NCBI GenBank assembly: GCA_035548495.1 | Contig: DASZSV010000041.1 | Location: forward strand, 38,984 to 102,983 | Length of the DNA stretch: 64,000 nucleotides | Direction of reading: 5' to 3' | Source: CAILZL01 sp035548495 | GTDB lineage: Bacteria; Pseudomonadota; Gammaproteobacteria; Steroidobacterales; Steroidobacteraceae | In this document: in pieces, positions 48,894 to 58,631 of the stretch | Layout of the letters: each line of letters starts with the position of its first letter | Position numbering within the stretch: the first letter of the stretch is position 1 | The notes under the pieces: generated by a model | What the model was told of the DNA's origin: nothing | What the model saw: the letters and a program-made list of their open reading frames with translations, nothing else | Database searches by the model: none | Position numbers and translations under genes: made by a program

Positions 48894-51599
48894 TCACGAT
48901 TGCTCCGACAGGGCCGGTATTGAAGGTGATTCATCTGCAGGCAATTCAATTGTGAATGTGGTGCCCGCCCCCTGCTTTCCGGCTTGTGCGGTGATGGAAC
49001 CGCCCATGGCCTCGACAAATCCCTTGCAGATGGCAAGACCCAGTCCGCTTCCGGATACACTGCTGTCACTCTGTTTGGCGCGATAAAAAAAATCAAACAC
49101 GCGCGCATGATCCGCCGCATCGATTCCCGTACCTTCATCCGATACTTGAATCAATACACGGCCGCCTTGATCTTCCGCATTCACCCGGACCGGCTTTTCC
49201 CGGGGTGAATACTTCAAGGCATTTTCCAGCAGGTTGATCAAGGTCTGCTCCAGCAGTGCGCGATCCGCGCGAACCGGCGGCAGCTGCTTCTGAATTTCGA
49301 ACTTGACGCGTGATTGCTCCGTCACCCTCATGCTGCGCAATGCCGAGTGCAACGCTTCGTCAACATCAACTGCAACCAGATTCAACGCCAGTCCGCCCTG
49401 TGCAAGCCGGGTTGCATCCAGCAGGTTCTGGATCAAACGATTCAGTCGCTCTGCTTCATCCAGCGCGGTTGCGACGAGGGCAGACTGGTCCTGTGTATTC
49501 AGTTGTCCCGCGAGTTCGCGAATCGCTGTCAATGAACCGATTACGGACACCAGTGGCGTGCGCAGATCATGCGATACCGAGGCCAGCAATGCCGAACGCA
49601 GTCCTTCTGCGGCACGTTGCATCTTGGCATCTTCAGTGAACTTCAACAGTTGAAATCGCTCCCATGCCGTGGTCAATTGCGCCTGCAATGAATACAGCAG
49701 ACGGCGGTCTTCATCGCTGAGATGATGACCGCCACTGCGTTGCGCCAATGCGATGACGCCTGCCGCTTGTTCACCAACCACGATGGGGAGAAAACTCCAG
49801 CCAGATACCGGCAACGTTTTGGTACCTGCACCCGCCATTTCATGATGTTGCAATGCCCAGCGCGCAGCCGCCAGTTCCGTTTCGCGAAAATCAACGCTGT
49901 TGCGTTGTGCGGCTGTCATCCACAATTCTCCATTGCGATCACTGGGAATAACCAGCGCACGGGTATTGAGGATTTCCTGAATGCCCTCTGCAGCGGAATG
50001 AAAAAGATCCTGTTGATTGACGGCGTTGGCGAGACGGCGCGTAAAATCAAACAACATCGCGGTGCGCAATGTATTGGTACGGGCATCCACTGCCTGACGT
50101 TGCAAACGGCCCGACAAGGTTCCAACTACAATGCCCACAACCAGAAAACTGAACAATGAACGAATATCTGCAGCGCTGTTAACCTGCAACGAATAATACG
50201 GCTCGGTGAAAAAGAAGTTGTAGGAGAGAAAGCACAACAGGCACGCACCCAATGCACTCCATAAACCACCAAAGGCGCCCGCTGCCGCCACGGCAATCAG
50301 GAACACTGCCTGCAAGTCTTCAACGGCGAGCACATGATCAAGTATTGCAGCAAGCAACGATGCGATCACGGAAGTGCCAATGGCATACGACAACTGGCGT
50401 TCATTGAAGAGACCTGATGACTTGCGTGTTAACGCCGGCGTTTGATGTGTTTCATCTGTTGCGCTTTCACCCGACACCACCGTGATCTCGAATTCCTTGC
50501 CATGATCAAACAGCCATTCCGCCAATGATCCGCGCAACAGGCGTTGCCAGCGAAAACTGCGCGGACGCCCGACCACAATCTGGGCGGCATTGCGCATGCG
50601 TGCATACTCCAGTATGCCTTCGCCAACACGATTGGCGGTAATGCTGGCGCTTTCACCACCCAGCTCCGCGGCAAGGGCGAGGTTGGCTTCCAGTTGTGCC
50701 TGTCTGCCTGCGTAGTGTTGTGCTCCCAGCGTTTGCACAAACAATGCGGTCCATGGCAAGTGGCGTTGATCGGCAAGCCGCTTGGCACTGCGTAAAATAT
50801 TCTCACTCGCCGCCGTGGCATCAATACATACCAGCAAGCGGCCACGCGTGGGCCAGGGCCCGGCAATGCCATGCGCACGCATGAAGTTGTAAAGATCATC
50901 ATCAACACGCGCCGCGGCGGCACGCAATGCCAGTTCCCGCAATGCCAGCAGATTGCCGCGTGAGAAAAAGTTTTCGAGTGCGCGGCGCGCCTGCTCCGGC
51001 ACGTATACCTTTCCCTGCCGCAACCGCTCAATCAAATCGTCCGGCGGCAGGTCGATCAACTCAATGTCGGTGGCCATGTCCAGCACGGAGTCGGGTACCG
51101 TCTCGCGCACTTCTACACCGGTGATGCGCATCACCAGATCGTTGTAGCTTTCCAGATGCTGCACATTCAGCGTGGTGTAGACATCAATGCCAACATCCAG
51201 CAACTCCTGCACATCCTGATATCGCTTGGCATGACGCGAACCCGGCACATTGGTATGTGCCAGTTCATCCACCAGCACCAGTTGCGGATGACGCTTGAGC
51301 ACTGCGTCGAGATCGAGTTCCTGCAAAGTGCGGCCGCGATGCTGAATTGAACGTCGCGGCAGTTCATTCAGTCCCTGCATCAGCGCCTGTGTTTCGGGCC
51401 TGCCATGTGTTTCAACAATGCCAACTGCCACGTCCACACCTTCTGCCAGCTTGCGTTTGGCAGAAGACAGCATTTCGAAGGTCTTGCCCACACCGGGCGC
51501 GGCACCGAGAAAAATTTTGAGACGGCCGCGCTCATGACGCTGCGCTTCGGCCAGCAGCGCATCTGCAGAAGGGCGGGCAGAAGGACCGGTGCTATTCAT
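48894..51599 (-). CDS. kdpD: Potassium sensor histidine kinase KdpD
   Basis: 901-residue membrane kinase. Order: N-terminal KdpD sensor with Walker A GAAPGVGKT (32-40), LVDELAHTNVPGSRHAKRYQDV, and LNVQHLESYNDLVMRITGVEVRETVPDSVLD. A universal-stress-like domain follows (about 245-370), then four membrane helices (about 395-500), a GAF-type segment, the dimerisation box LASVSHDLRTPLVSVIGSL and the ATPase boxes (NLLENALKYSP, DEGTGIDAADHARVFDFFYR, GLGLAICKGFVEAMGGSI). It is transcribed with kdpFABC and kdpE. Confidence 0.97.
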   Translation of the reverse strand: MNSTGPSARPSADALLAEAQRHERGRLKIFLGAAPGVGKTFEMLSSAKRKLAEGVDVAVGIVETHGRPETQALMQGLNELPRRSIQHRGRTLQELDLDAVLKRHPQLVLVDELAHTNVPGSRHAKRYQDVQELLDVGIDVYTTLNVQHLESYNDLVMRITGVEVRETVPDSVLDMATDIELIDLPPDDLIERLRQGKVYVPEQARRALENFFSRGNLLALRELALRAAAARVDDDLYNFMRAHGIAGPWPTRGRLLVCIDATAASENILRSAKRLADQRHLPWTALFVQTLGAQHYAGRQAQLEANLALAAELGGESASITANRVGEGILEYARMRNAAQIVVGRPRSFRWQRLLRGSLAEWLFDHGKEFEITVVSGESATDETHQTPALTRKSSGLFNERQLSYAIGTSVIASLLAAILDHVLAVEDLQAVFLIAVAAAGAFGGLWSALGACLLCFLSYNFFFTEPYYSLQVNSAADIRSLFSFLVVGIVVGTLSGRLQRQAVDARTNTLRTAMLFDFTRRLANAVNQQDLFHSAAEGIQEILNTRALVIPSDRNGELWMTAAQRNSVDFRETELAAARWALQHHEMAGAGTKTLPVSGWSFLPIVVGEQAAGVIALAQRSGGHHLSDEDRRLLYSLQAQLTTAWERFQLLKFTEDAKMQRAAEGLRSALLASVSHDLRTPLVSVIGSLTAIRELAGQLNTQDQSALVATALDEAERLNRLIQNLLDATRLAQGGLALNLVAVDVDEALHSALRSMRVTEQSRVKFEIQKQLPPVRADRALLEQTLINLLENALKYSPREKPVRVNAEDQGGRVLIQVSDEGTGIDAADHARVFDFFYRAKQSDSSVSGSGLGLAICKGFVEAMGGSITAQAGKQGAGTTFTIELPADESPSIPALSEQS

Positions 51600-51727
51600 T
51601 CATTAACGTCAGATATTACTAACGTCGGATTTTACTCCAATCATTGCATGGACGATGCGGTTTTCGATGTCTAACCGTCGCTGAATGAGGTGGCAACAAA
51701 GTGCCATTATCAATTATCTCCCCAGAC

Positions 51728-52300
51728 TCACCTGATGGCATCCAGCGCCAGATTCAATTGCAGTACATTGACTCGCGGCTCACCCAGAAAACCCAGCACC
51801 CGATGCTGCGCGTGCGCATCAATCAATGCACGTACTTTCTCAACATCAAGATGACGAACACGCGCAATACGGTTCGCCTGATACAGCGCTGCGGCAATGC
51901 TGATATCCGGATCAAGTCCACTGGCCGATGCCGTGATCAGATCAACAGGTATCTTCTGTGTGTTATCGGGATCGGCTGCCTTGAGTGCAGCAACGCGTTG
52001 TTTCACCGCATCCATCAACGCAGGATTGAGCGGTCCCATATTTGATCCACCCGATGCCAGTGCATTGTTGGCAAACGGCGCAGTGGCAGAAGGCCGGCCC
52101 CAGAAATACTTGGGGTCACTGAAGTTCTGGCCAATCAATCTGGAGCCAACCGTTTTTCCGTCCCGGACCAGTAAACTTCCTGCGGCCTGCGAAGGAAACA
52201 CCAGCTTGGTAATACCCGTGATCAGTAATGGATACACTCCGCCGGTGAGCACCGTAAGGCACAGCAAGATGAGTACCGCAGGACGTAATTGACGCAACAT
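51728..52300 (-). CDS. kdpC: Potassium-transporting ATPase subunit C
   Basis: Periplasmic chaperone-like subunit that raises potassium affinity of the Kdp pump. 190 residues with one N-terminal membrane helix (LRPAVLILLCLTVLTGGVYPLLITGI) and family motifs GSLLVRDGKTVGSRLIGQNFSDPKYFWGRPSATA, ALASGGSNMGPLNPALMDAVKQRV, DLITASASGLDPDISIAAALYQANRIAR and NVLQLNLALD. It lies between kdpB (26 bases) and kdpD. Confidence 0.96.
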   Translation of the reverse strand: MLRQLRPAVLILLCLTVLTGGVYPLLITGITKLVFPSQAAGSLLVRDGKTVGSRLIGQNFSDPKYFWGRPSATAPFANNALASGGSNMGPLNPALMDAVKQRVAALKAADPDNTQKIPVDLITASASGLDPDISIAAALYQANRIARVRHLDVEKVRALIDAHAQHRVLGFLGEPRVNVLQLNLALDAIR

Positions 52301-52326
52301 AGGAATTCTCCAATAACAACTTCCGC

Positions 52327-54414
52327 TTACGCCCAGTGCGCAGCCACCAGCATCACGTCTATCAACTTGATGCCAATGAAGGGAACAACAATACCACCCA
52401 GGCCATACACCAGCAGATTACGGCGTAACAATACATCAGCGCCCAGTGCGCGATACTTGACGCCTTTCAACGCTAGCGGAATCAACGCAACAATGATCAA
52501 TGCGTTGAAAATCACCGCCGACAGGATGGCAGAGTTCGGACTATGCAACCCCATGATGTTGAGCGCGTTCAATTGCGGATAGGTGGTTGCAAAGGCCGCA
52601 GGAATAATGGCGAAATACTTGGCAATATCATTGGCGATACTGAATGTGGTGAGTGAACCACGCGTCATTAACATCTGCTTGCCGGTTTCCACCACTTCAA
52701 TCAGTTTGGTGGGATTGGAATCCAGGTCCACCATGTTGCCCGCTTCTTTCGCTGCCTGCGTGCCGGTATTCATCGCCACCGCCACATCGGCTTGTGCCAG
52801 CGCCGGTGCATCGTTGGTGCCGTCACCGGTCATCGCCACCAGCCTTCCCTGTGCCTGATGCTCACGAATCAATTTCAATTTTTGTTCAGGCGTGGCTTCG
52901 GCCAGAAAATCATCCACGCCGGCCTCAGCGGCAATCGCTGCTGCAGTCAATGGATTATCACCGGTGATCATGATGGTCTTGATGCCCATGCGGCGCATCT
53001 CTGCAAAACGTTCCTTGATGCCGGTCTTGATGATGTCCTTCAGTTCAATCACGCCCAGTACTTGCGCACCATCGCTCACCACCAGTGGCGTGCTGCCACG
53101 ACGCGCCACCTGTTCAATACTGTCATTGATACCTGCAGGTACCTTTTGTCCAAGGCTCTCAATATATCTGGCGATGGCATCCGATGCACCCTTGCGAATG
53201 CTGCGCGTAACTTCACCTTGTGAAATATCCACGCCGCTCATGCGTGTATGCGCGGAGAATTCCACAAACTGAACATTCTTCGCCGCATTGTCGTTCTCAT
53301 GATCACGCAACGCAGAGAACCGCAACTTGGCGAGTGCCACAATGCTGCGTCCTTCCGGTGTCATGTCCGCCAGCGACGCAAGCATGGCAGCTTCCGCCAG
53401 CGCTTGCTCAGGAACTCCCGCGACGGGAATAAACATTGCTGCCTGCCGGTTACCCAGCGTGATGGTGCCCGTCTTATCAAGCAACAACACATCCACATCG
53501 CCAGCAGCCTCCACTGCGCGACCTGAGGTCGCAATGACATTGGCCTGCATCATGCGGCTCATGCCTGCTACACCAATGGCAGAGAGCAATCCACCAATCG
53601 TGGTGGGAATCAAACAGACCAACAAGGCAATCAACGCCGTGATGGTTACGGCTGAGCCAAGCTTGGTTACCGCAACACTGTAGAGCGAGAACGGCAACAA
53701 CGTCGCGGTCGCCAACAGAAATACCAATGTCAATGCCACCAGTAAAATGGTGAGCGCAATTTCATTGGGTGTTTTCTGCCGTTTGGCACTTTCCACCATC
53801 GCAATCATGCGATCAATGAAAGTCTCGCCGGGATTCACCGTCACTCGCACAACAATGGAATCAGACAACACTCGAGTTCCGCCGGTCACTGAGGAGAAGT
53901 CGCCGCCGGATTCACGAATCACCGGCGCCGACTCACCGGTAATTGCGCTTTCATCCACTGACGCCGCACCCTCGATCACTTCACCATCGGCGGGAATCAC
54001 ATCGCCTGCTTCCACCAGTACACAATCATCGCGACGCAACTCGGTGGCAGGAATGAGCTTGGGATATCTGCGTTCTCTGGGATGTGACAAAAATTTGGCT
54101 TGAACCGTCTGCTTCAGGCCACGCAGTGATGCTGCCTGTGCCTTGCTGCGTCCTTCGGCCATTGCTTCAGCAAAATTGGCGAACAACACCGTAAACCATA
54201 ACCACAGTGCAATACCCAATACAAATCCCGCCGGTGCCTCGCCTTGTCCACGCAACGCCTGTATCCACAAAATGGTGGTCAGCATGCTACCGATGTAGAC
54301 CACGAACATGACGGGATTGCGCCATTGCGCACGGGGATCAAGTTTGCGCAATGATTCAATGATTGCTGGCATCAGCAATGATTTATCAAACATGGAAAGC
54401 TGCTTTTTGGTCAT
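52327..54414 (-). CDS. kdpB: Potassium-transporting P-type ATPase subunit B
   Basis: Catalytic subunit of the Kdp pump. 695 residues. The phosphorylated Asp is D313 in LLLDKTGTITLGNR. Also seen: the actuator motif DESAITGESAPV (near 154-165), MITGDNPLTAAAIAAEAGVDDFLAEATPEQKL, MTGDGTNDAPALAQADVAVAMNTGTQAAKEAGNMVDLDSNPTKL, and the membrane segments typical of KdpB. All hallmark residues are present. Confidence 0.98.
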   Translation of the reverse strand: MTKKQLSMFDKSLLMPAIIESLRKLDPRAQWRNPVMFVVYIGSMLTTILWIQALRGQGEAPAGFVLGIALWLWFTVLFANFAEAMAEGRSKAQAASLRGLKQTVQAKFLSHPRERRYPKLIPATELRRDDCVLVEAGDVIPADGEVIEGAASVDESAITGESAPVIRESGGDFSSVTGGTRVLSDSIVVRVTVNPGETFIDRMIAMVESAKRQKTPNEIALTILLVALTLVFLLATATLLPFSLYSVAVTKLGSAVTITALIALLVCLIPTTIGGLLSAIGVAGMSRMMQANVIATSGRAVEAAGDVDVLLLDKTGTITLGNRQAAMFIPVAGVPEQALAEAAMLASLADMTPEGRSIVALAKLRFSALRDHENDNAAKNVQFVEFSAHTRMSGVDISQGEVTRSIRKGASDAIARYIESLGQKVPAGINDSIEQVARRGSTPLVVSDGAQVLGVIELKDIIKTGIKERFAEMRRMGIKTIMITGDNPLTAAAIAAEAGVDDFLAEATPEQKLKLIREHQAQGRLVAMTGDGTNDAPALAQADVAVAMNTGTQAAKEAGNMVDLDSNPTKLIEVVETGKQMLMTRGSLTTFSIANDIAKYFAIIPAAFATTYPQLNALNIMGLHSPNSAILSAVIFNALIIVALIPLALKGVKYRALGADVLLRRNLLVYGLGGIVVPFIGIKLIDVMLVAAHWA

Positions 54415-54451
54415 GATAATTTCACAGATTCATCAGTTGCGAGCGACAAAC

Positions 54452-56251
54452 TCAGTTCATCATCAGCTGTTCGACAATGGGTCCAAGCGCCAGCGCAGGT
54501 ACATAGGTGAGCAGGCCCACCAGTAATACTGAACCCACCAACAACACCACAAACAACGGACCATGTGTCGGCATGGTTCCTGGTGTAACCGGAATACGCT
54601 TTTTAGCCGCAAGCGATCCGGCGATGGCCAGCACGGGAATGATCACCCAGAAGCGTCCCAGCCACATCGCAATAGCCAGTGCCACGTTATAGAACGGCGT
54701 GTTTGCAGATAGTCCGGCAAACGCACTGCCATTGTTGTTTGCAGCGGAAGTAAAGGCATAAAGGATTTCCGAGAAACCATGCGCGCCGGGATTGGCGACG
54801 CCTGCCTGTCCTGCTTCAGTGAGCACCGCCACCGCAGTACCCACCAACACCAGCATTGGCGTGATCAGCACGGCAATCGATGTCATCTTCATGTCGAATG
54901 ATTCAATCTTCTTGCCGAGATATTCCGGCGTACGGCCAATCATCAATCCTGCAATGAACACTGCAAGAATGGCAAAGATCAATATTGAATACAGTCCGGT
55001 GCCCACACCGCCCGGTGCCACTTCACCGAGCTGCATCATCACCAGCGGCGTCAATCCACCAAGTGGCGTCAGTGAATCATGCATCGCGTTCACTGCGCCG
55101 CATGATGTACCCGTCGTGGCCGTGGCAAATAATGCCGACGCGCCAATACCGAAGCGGGTTTCCTTGCCTTCCATGTTGCCACCACTTTGCATCGCAGTAG
55201 CAGATTGATCCACATTCAGTGCAGCGAATGCCGGATTGCCATGTTGTTCGTTGACTTGAGCCACCCACAGCATGGATGCCATCAACACCAGCATCGCTGT
55301 CAACACGGCCCAGCCTTGACGCCTGTCACCCACCATGTAACCAAAGGTGTAAGTCAACGCAAAAGAAATCAACAGCAACGCATAAATCTCTACGAAGTTG
55401 CTAAATGGCGTGGGATTCTCGAATGGATGTGCTGAGTTTGCATTCAGGAATCCACCTCCGTTAGTGCCCAGTTCCTTGATGGCCTCCTGTGAGGCAATCG
55501 GTCCCATGGGCAGGCTTTGTGTTTGCGTACTGAGTGTTTCCTGGATCGGCTGGCCGCTCGCATCTTTCAGTGGATTACCAGCAGCATCCAGTTTGGGTTG
55601 TTGATAGGTTTGCGATTCGACGGTAGTGACATCTTTATATGCATCAAAATTCTGTATCACACCGCTACCCGCCAGTATCAGTGCAACAACGACCGACAGT
55701 GGCAGCAACACATACAATGTGCCACGCACCAGATCCACCCAGAAATTACCAATGGTCTGTGCCGAGTGCCGTGCAAGCCCGCGAATCAATGCAATCGCCA
55801 CCGCGAGACCAGTGGCAGCAGAAACGAAATTCTGCACGTTCAGTGCCAGCATCTGTGTCAGATAACTCATGGTTGACTCACCCGAGTATCCCTGCCAGTT
55901 GGTGTTGGTGACAAAGCTGATTGCCGTGTTGAATGATGAATCCGGCGACACATTTGCGAATGCTTGCGGATTCAGCGGCAGCCATATCTGCACTCGCTGC
56001 AACAAGTACACTGCAAGTACGCCGCAGGCGCTGAACAGCAATACGGCGATGGTGTAATCCTTCCAGTGCATCTCTCGCTGTGCGTCAATGCCACCGATCT
56101 TGTAGATGCGTGATTCCAACACGCCGCCGACTCGCGTCGCCCAGTTGCTTTCACCGCTTAATACTCTGGCAATATAGGTTCCAAGCGGCTTGACACTCAA
56201 CAACAACGCCACCAGCAACGCAATATTCAGCATGATTGTGGAGATAGTCAT
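54452..56251 (-). CDS. kdpA: Potassium-transporting ATPase subunit A (channel-like)
   Basis: Potassium-selective subunit with about ten membrane helices and four selectivity-filter repeats. 599 residues from the ATG at 56251, which overlaps the kdpF stop by one base (TGATG). The frame is open to 56383, but those residues are the antisense-shifted copy of kdpF sequence. Filter regions include FVTNTNWQGYSGE, GTNGGGFLNANSAHPFENP, FATATTGTSCGAVNAMHDSL and TSAANNNGSAFAGL. GGAG is 8-9 bases before the start. Confidence 0.97.
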   Translation of the reverse strand: MTISTIMLNIALLVALLLSVKPLGTYIARVLSGESNWATRVGGVLESRIYKIGGIDAQREMHWKDYTIAVLLFSACGVLAVYLLQRVQIWLPLNPQAFANVSPDSSFNTAISFVTNTNWQGYSGESTMSYLTQMLALNVQNFVSAATGLAVAIALIRGLARHSAQTIGNFWVDLVRGTLYVLLPLSVVVALILAGSGVIQNFDAYKDVTTVESQTYQQPKLDAAGNPLKDASGQPIQETLSTQTQSLPMGPIASQEAIKELGTNGGGFLNANSAHPFENPTPFSNFVEIYALLLISFALTYTFGYMVGDRRQGWAVLTAMLVLMASMLWVAQVNEQHGNPAFAALNVDQSATAMQSGGNMEGKETRFGIGASALFATATTGTSCGAVNAMHDSLTPLGGLTPLVMMQLGEVAPGGVGTGLYSILIFAILAVFIAGLMIGRTPEYLGKKIESFDMKMTSIAVLITPMLVLVGTAVAVLTEAGQAGVANPGAHGFSEILYAFTSAANNNGSAFAGLSANTPFYNVALAIAMWLGRFWVIIPVLAIAGSLAAKKRIPVTPGTMPTHGPLFVVLLVGSVLLVGLLTYVPALALGPIVEQLMMN

Positions 56252-56340
56252 CAGAAGCGCTCCGCTTTCAACAATGCGTACACCAGGTACGCGAACAACC
56301 CGAACGCCAATATCAGGCTCAGCAATATCATGCCACTCAT
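56251..56340 (-). CDS. kdpF: Potassium-transporting ATPase subunit F
   Basis: 29-residue single-helix peptide, MSGMILLSLILAFGLF then AYLVYALLKAERF. The AYLxYALLxPERF-type ending is diagnostic of KdpF, which stabilises the Kdp complex. Its TGA shares the A with the kdpA ATG, and its ATG overlaps the stop of the next upstream ORF by 4 bases. Confidence 0.93.
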   Translation of the reverse strand: MSGMILLSLILAFGLFAYLVYALLKAERF

Positions 56341-56429
56341 GTTCGTTCTCCAAGACGCGCCAATAATTGCACCAAGCCAACACTCAGTAACAGCAACAAC
56401 AGCAGACCAACTATGAATATGACGTCCAT
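56337..56429 (-). CDS. Predicted 30-residue membrane peptide preceding kdpF
   Basis: Too short for ordinary gene calling. It reads MDVIFIVGLLLLLLLSVGLV and ends QLLARLGERT. This is one strongly hydrophobic helix with an acidic N-terminus and a positively charged C-terminus. AGAGGTG lies about 6 bases before the ATG. Its stop overlaps the kdpF ATG (ATGA), so it would be translated with kdpFABC. I know similar short ORFs upstream of kdpF in some bacteria but no assigned function. It may be a further small Kdp subunit or a leader peptide. Confidence 0.7.
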   Translation of the reverse strand: MDVIFIVGLLLLLLLSVGLVQLLARLGERT

Positions 56430-56726
56430 CGCCGACACCTCTCTTGCGGGTGACGCATGTTAGGAATGATTGGTATAAAAAATCCGTAAAAATTGATCGT
56501 AACTGAAGGGTTCGCCCGGCGACTCGGGGGAACTCTTTAGTTCAATAGGTACGTAACACAGACATTGAGCCTGTTACAGCGGACGAAATGGGCGATGCAA
56601 TGCACTGCGCTTGTTGACACCCTGCACCGGAGAATATCCCTCTCTCCCTGATCCTCCCCCATCGAGGGGGAGGAGATAATCAATTGGAGTTGTTTTTATT
56701 GAGCCTCGGTATCCAGACCCTGGTCA
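56430..56726. promoter_or_regulatory. Kdp upstream region
   Basis: About 297 bases before the first kdp ORF. It must hold the KdpE-activated promoter, but I cannot point to a specific KdpE site. A T/A-rich stretch lies at 56471-56500 and the REP-like element at 56638-56678. Confidence 0.4.
56638..56678. repeat. REP-like palindrome upstream of the kdp operon
   Basis: CCCTCTCTCCCTGATCCTCC then CCCATCGAGGGGGAGGAGATAA. The core stem TCCTCCCCC/GGGGGAGGA (9 bp) has loop ATCGA. It belongs with the REP-like elements at 12341, 34857, 35011 and 39896. Confidence 0.7.
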
Positions 56727-57536
56727 TCACTTCGCTGCAAAGGTTTCATCCAGAAAATTATGCATCATGACGAGTGAACGCTTTGCAGCGCGTTCGTTGT
56801 ACTGGCAACCCGGCCCAAGACCCACTGCCGAAGGAATGGCAAAGCAATGTACGGCACCACCAAAGTTGACAAACTGCCAGTCGACATTGGCATTGCGCAT
56901 TTCATTTTCGAAAGCGACGATCTGTTCTTCAGGAACATATTTGTCATCGCCGCCATTCATGGCCAGTACCTTGGCCTTGATGTTCTTTGCCAGTGCGGGA
57001 TCATCCGTGGCGAGGTTGCCGTGAAAGGTCACTGCCGCCTGGATGTCTGCACCGCTGCGTGCCAGATCAAGTGTTACTGCACCACCAAAGCAGAAACCGA
57101 AAGCGGCCCAGTGATGGCCATCGAGTGGTGCTTTGCCGAGCTGCGCTTTCAGTTGCGCCAATGCTGCATTGATGCGTGCACGCAATTCATCACGATGATC
57201 GTACATTGTCTTCGCCGCCGCACCGGCTTCGGCGGCATTCGTGGGACGCACCGCAGTGCCATACACATCGGCCACCAGAATGACATAGTCCTTGCCGGCA
57301 ATCTGCTTCGCCAGTGCAATTTGATTGTCGTTCATGCCCATCCAGTCCGGTGACATCACCAGACCGGGACGCAATTTCTTGCCGGCGCCGTCATACACCA
57401 GCACGCTTTGCATGGGCTTGCCATTCACTTCGTAGTCAATGGTGCGGGTGACCATCGCGGCGCGCGCCGTGCTCATGCCCGCGAACATCAATAACACGGT
57501 TGCACACTTCATCATCAGCTTCAAATCAGGTTTCAT
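56727..57536 (-). CDS. Exported dienelactone hydrolase family protein
   Basis: Alpha/beta hydrolase of the DLH family with a signal peptide (MKPDLKLMMKCATVLLMFAGMSTARAA), 269 residues. The Cys-Asp-His triad is present: Cys in AAFGFCFGGAVTLDLARSG, Asp in LAMNGGDDKYVPEEQI, His in NFGGAVHCFAIPSA. The N-terminal part RTIDYEVNGKPMQSVLVYDGAGKKLRPGLVMSPDWMGMNDNQIALAKQIA is standard. It probably hydrolyses esters or lactones in the periplasm. True substrate unknown. GGAG lies 7 bases before the ATG at 57536. The upstream open frame to 57638 is rejected. Confidence 0.9.
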   Translation of the reverse strand: MKPDLKLMMKCATVLLMFAGMSTARAAMVTRTIDYEVNGKPMQSVLVYDGAGKKLRPGLVMSPDWMGMNDNQIALAKQIAGKDYVILVADVYGTAVRPTNAAEAGAAAKTMYDHRDELRARINAALAQLKAQLGKAPLDGHHWAAFGFCFGGAVTLDLARSGADIQAAVTFHGNLATDDPALAKNIKAKVLAMNGGDDKYVPEEQIVAFENEMRNANVDWQFVNFGGAVHCFAIPSAVGLGPGCQYNERAAKRSLVMMHNFLDETFAAK

Positions 57537-57749
57537 GGCTGTTCTCCGGTGGATGCGTATTAAGTGAATATATATGCGGCGATTGTTCTGTACAAAGTGA
57601 TTATTTTTCGCCCGTTCCCCGCCCCTGTCAGGACGCAACAGCGTCGCATTATTTGCTCATAAGACAAATTCAGTCCAACTGGTGTATACAGCACGTATGA
57701 TTGCAACCTGCACGCCGCGCCGCCCGACTTTGAAGGAGAAAACCACAAC

Positions 57750-58493
57750 ATGACAACCCGAAGAATTGCCTACGTCACCGGCGGCATGGGCGGCATCGGC
57801 ACCGCCATCTGCAAGCGTTTCTGCAAACAGGGTTACACGGTCATTGCGGGTTGCGGCCCCAACTCACCCCGCAAGGACAGCTGGCTTGCCAGCATGAAGG
57901 CGGAAGGCTTCGATGTTGTCGCTTCCGAAGGCAATGTCGGCGACTGGTTCTCGACAAAGAATGCCTTTGACAAAGTGAAGGCCGACATCGGACCTGTTGA
58001 CATTCTGGTGAACAACGCCGGCATCACGCGCGATGCAACATTCCGCAAGATGGACCGCGATCAATGGTCGCAGGTGATCAATACCAATCTCAACAGCATG
58101 TTCAATGTTACCAAGCAGGTGATTGATGACATGGTGGAACGCCGCTGGGGACGCATCATCAACATTTCATCGGTGAACGGACAGCGCGGCCAATTCGGCC
58201 AGACCAACTATGCAACCGCAAAGGCCGGCATTCATGGATTCACCATGGCGCTGGCGCTGGAAGTGGCCAATCATGGCGTGACAGTAAACACGGTGTCACC
58301 GGGATACATCGGCACACAGATGGTTCGCAACATTCGTCCCGATGTACTGGGACAGATTGTCTCTTCGATTCCCATGAAACGTCTGGGCGAACCCGATGAG
58401 ATTGCATCGCTGGTGGGCTGGCTGGCATCAGATGACGCGGGCTTCACCACCGGTGCGGACTATTCCATCAATGGTGGCTTGCACATGTATTGA
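57750..58493 (+). CDS. phaB: Acetoacetyl-CoA reductase (short-chain dehydrogenase)
   Basis: NADPH-dependent reduction of acetoacetyl-CoA to (R)-3-hydroxybutyryl-CoA for polyhydroxybutyrate. 247 residues. The cofactor motif is AYVTGGMGGIGTAI and NNAG stands at 88-91. The active-site residues are S140/S141, Y154 and K158 (SSVNGQRGQFGQTNYATAKAG). The PhaB-type stretch GCGPNSPRKDSWLASMKAEGFDVVASEGNVGDW distinguishes it from FabG. GGAG sits about 11 bases upstream. No phaA or phaC is adjacent, so the rest of the pathway lies elsewhere. Confidence 0.92.
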   Translation: MTTRRIAYVTGGMGGIGTAICKRFCKQGYTVIAGCGPNSPRKDSWLASMKAEGFDVVASEGNVGDWFSTKNAFDKVKADIGPVDILVNNAGITRDATFRKMDRDQWSQVINTNLNSMFNVTKQVIDDMVERRWGRIINISSVNGQRGQFGQTNYATAKAGIHGFTMALALEVANHGVTVNTVSPGYIGTQMVRNIRPDVLGQIVSSIPMKRLGEPDEIASLVGWLASDDAGFTTGADYSINGGLHMY

Positions 58494-58631
58494 TGTGCGT
58501 CGCCATTGATGATCGCTGTCGCACGTTGCGATGGATGGCGCCCAATATAAAACGTATTGCAAACGCTGCCGGTAAATTTCCCGTATGTTGCAACATGCAG
58601 CTAACGTGCAGGATTCGATTACATCGCCAGA

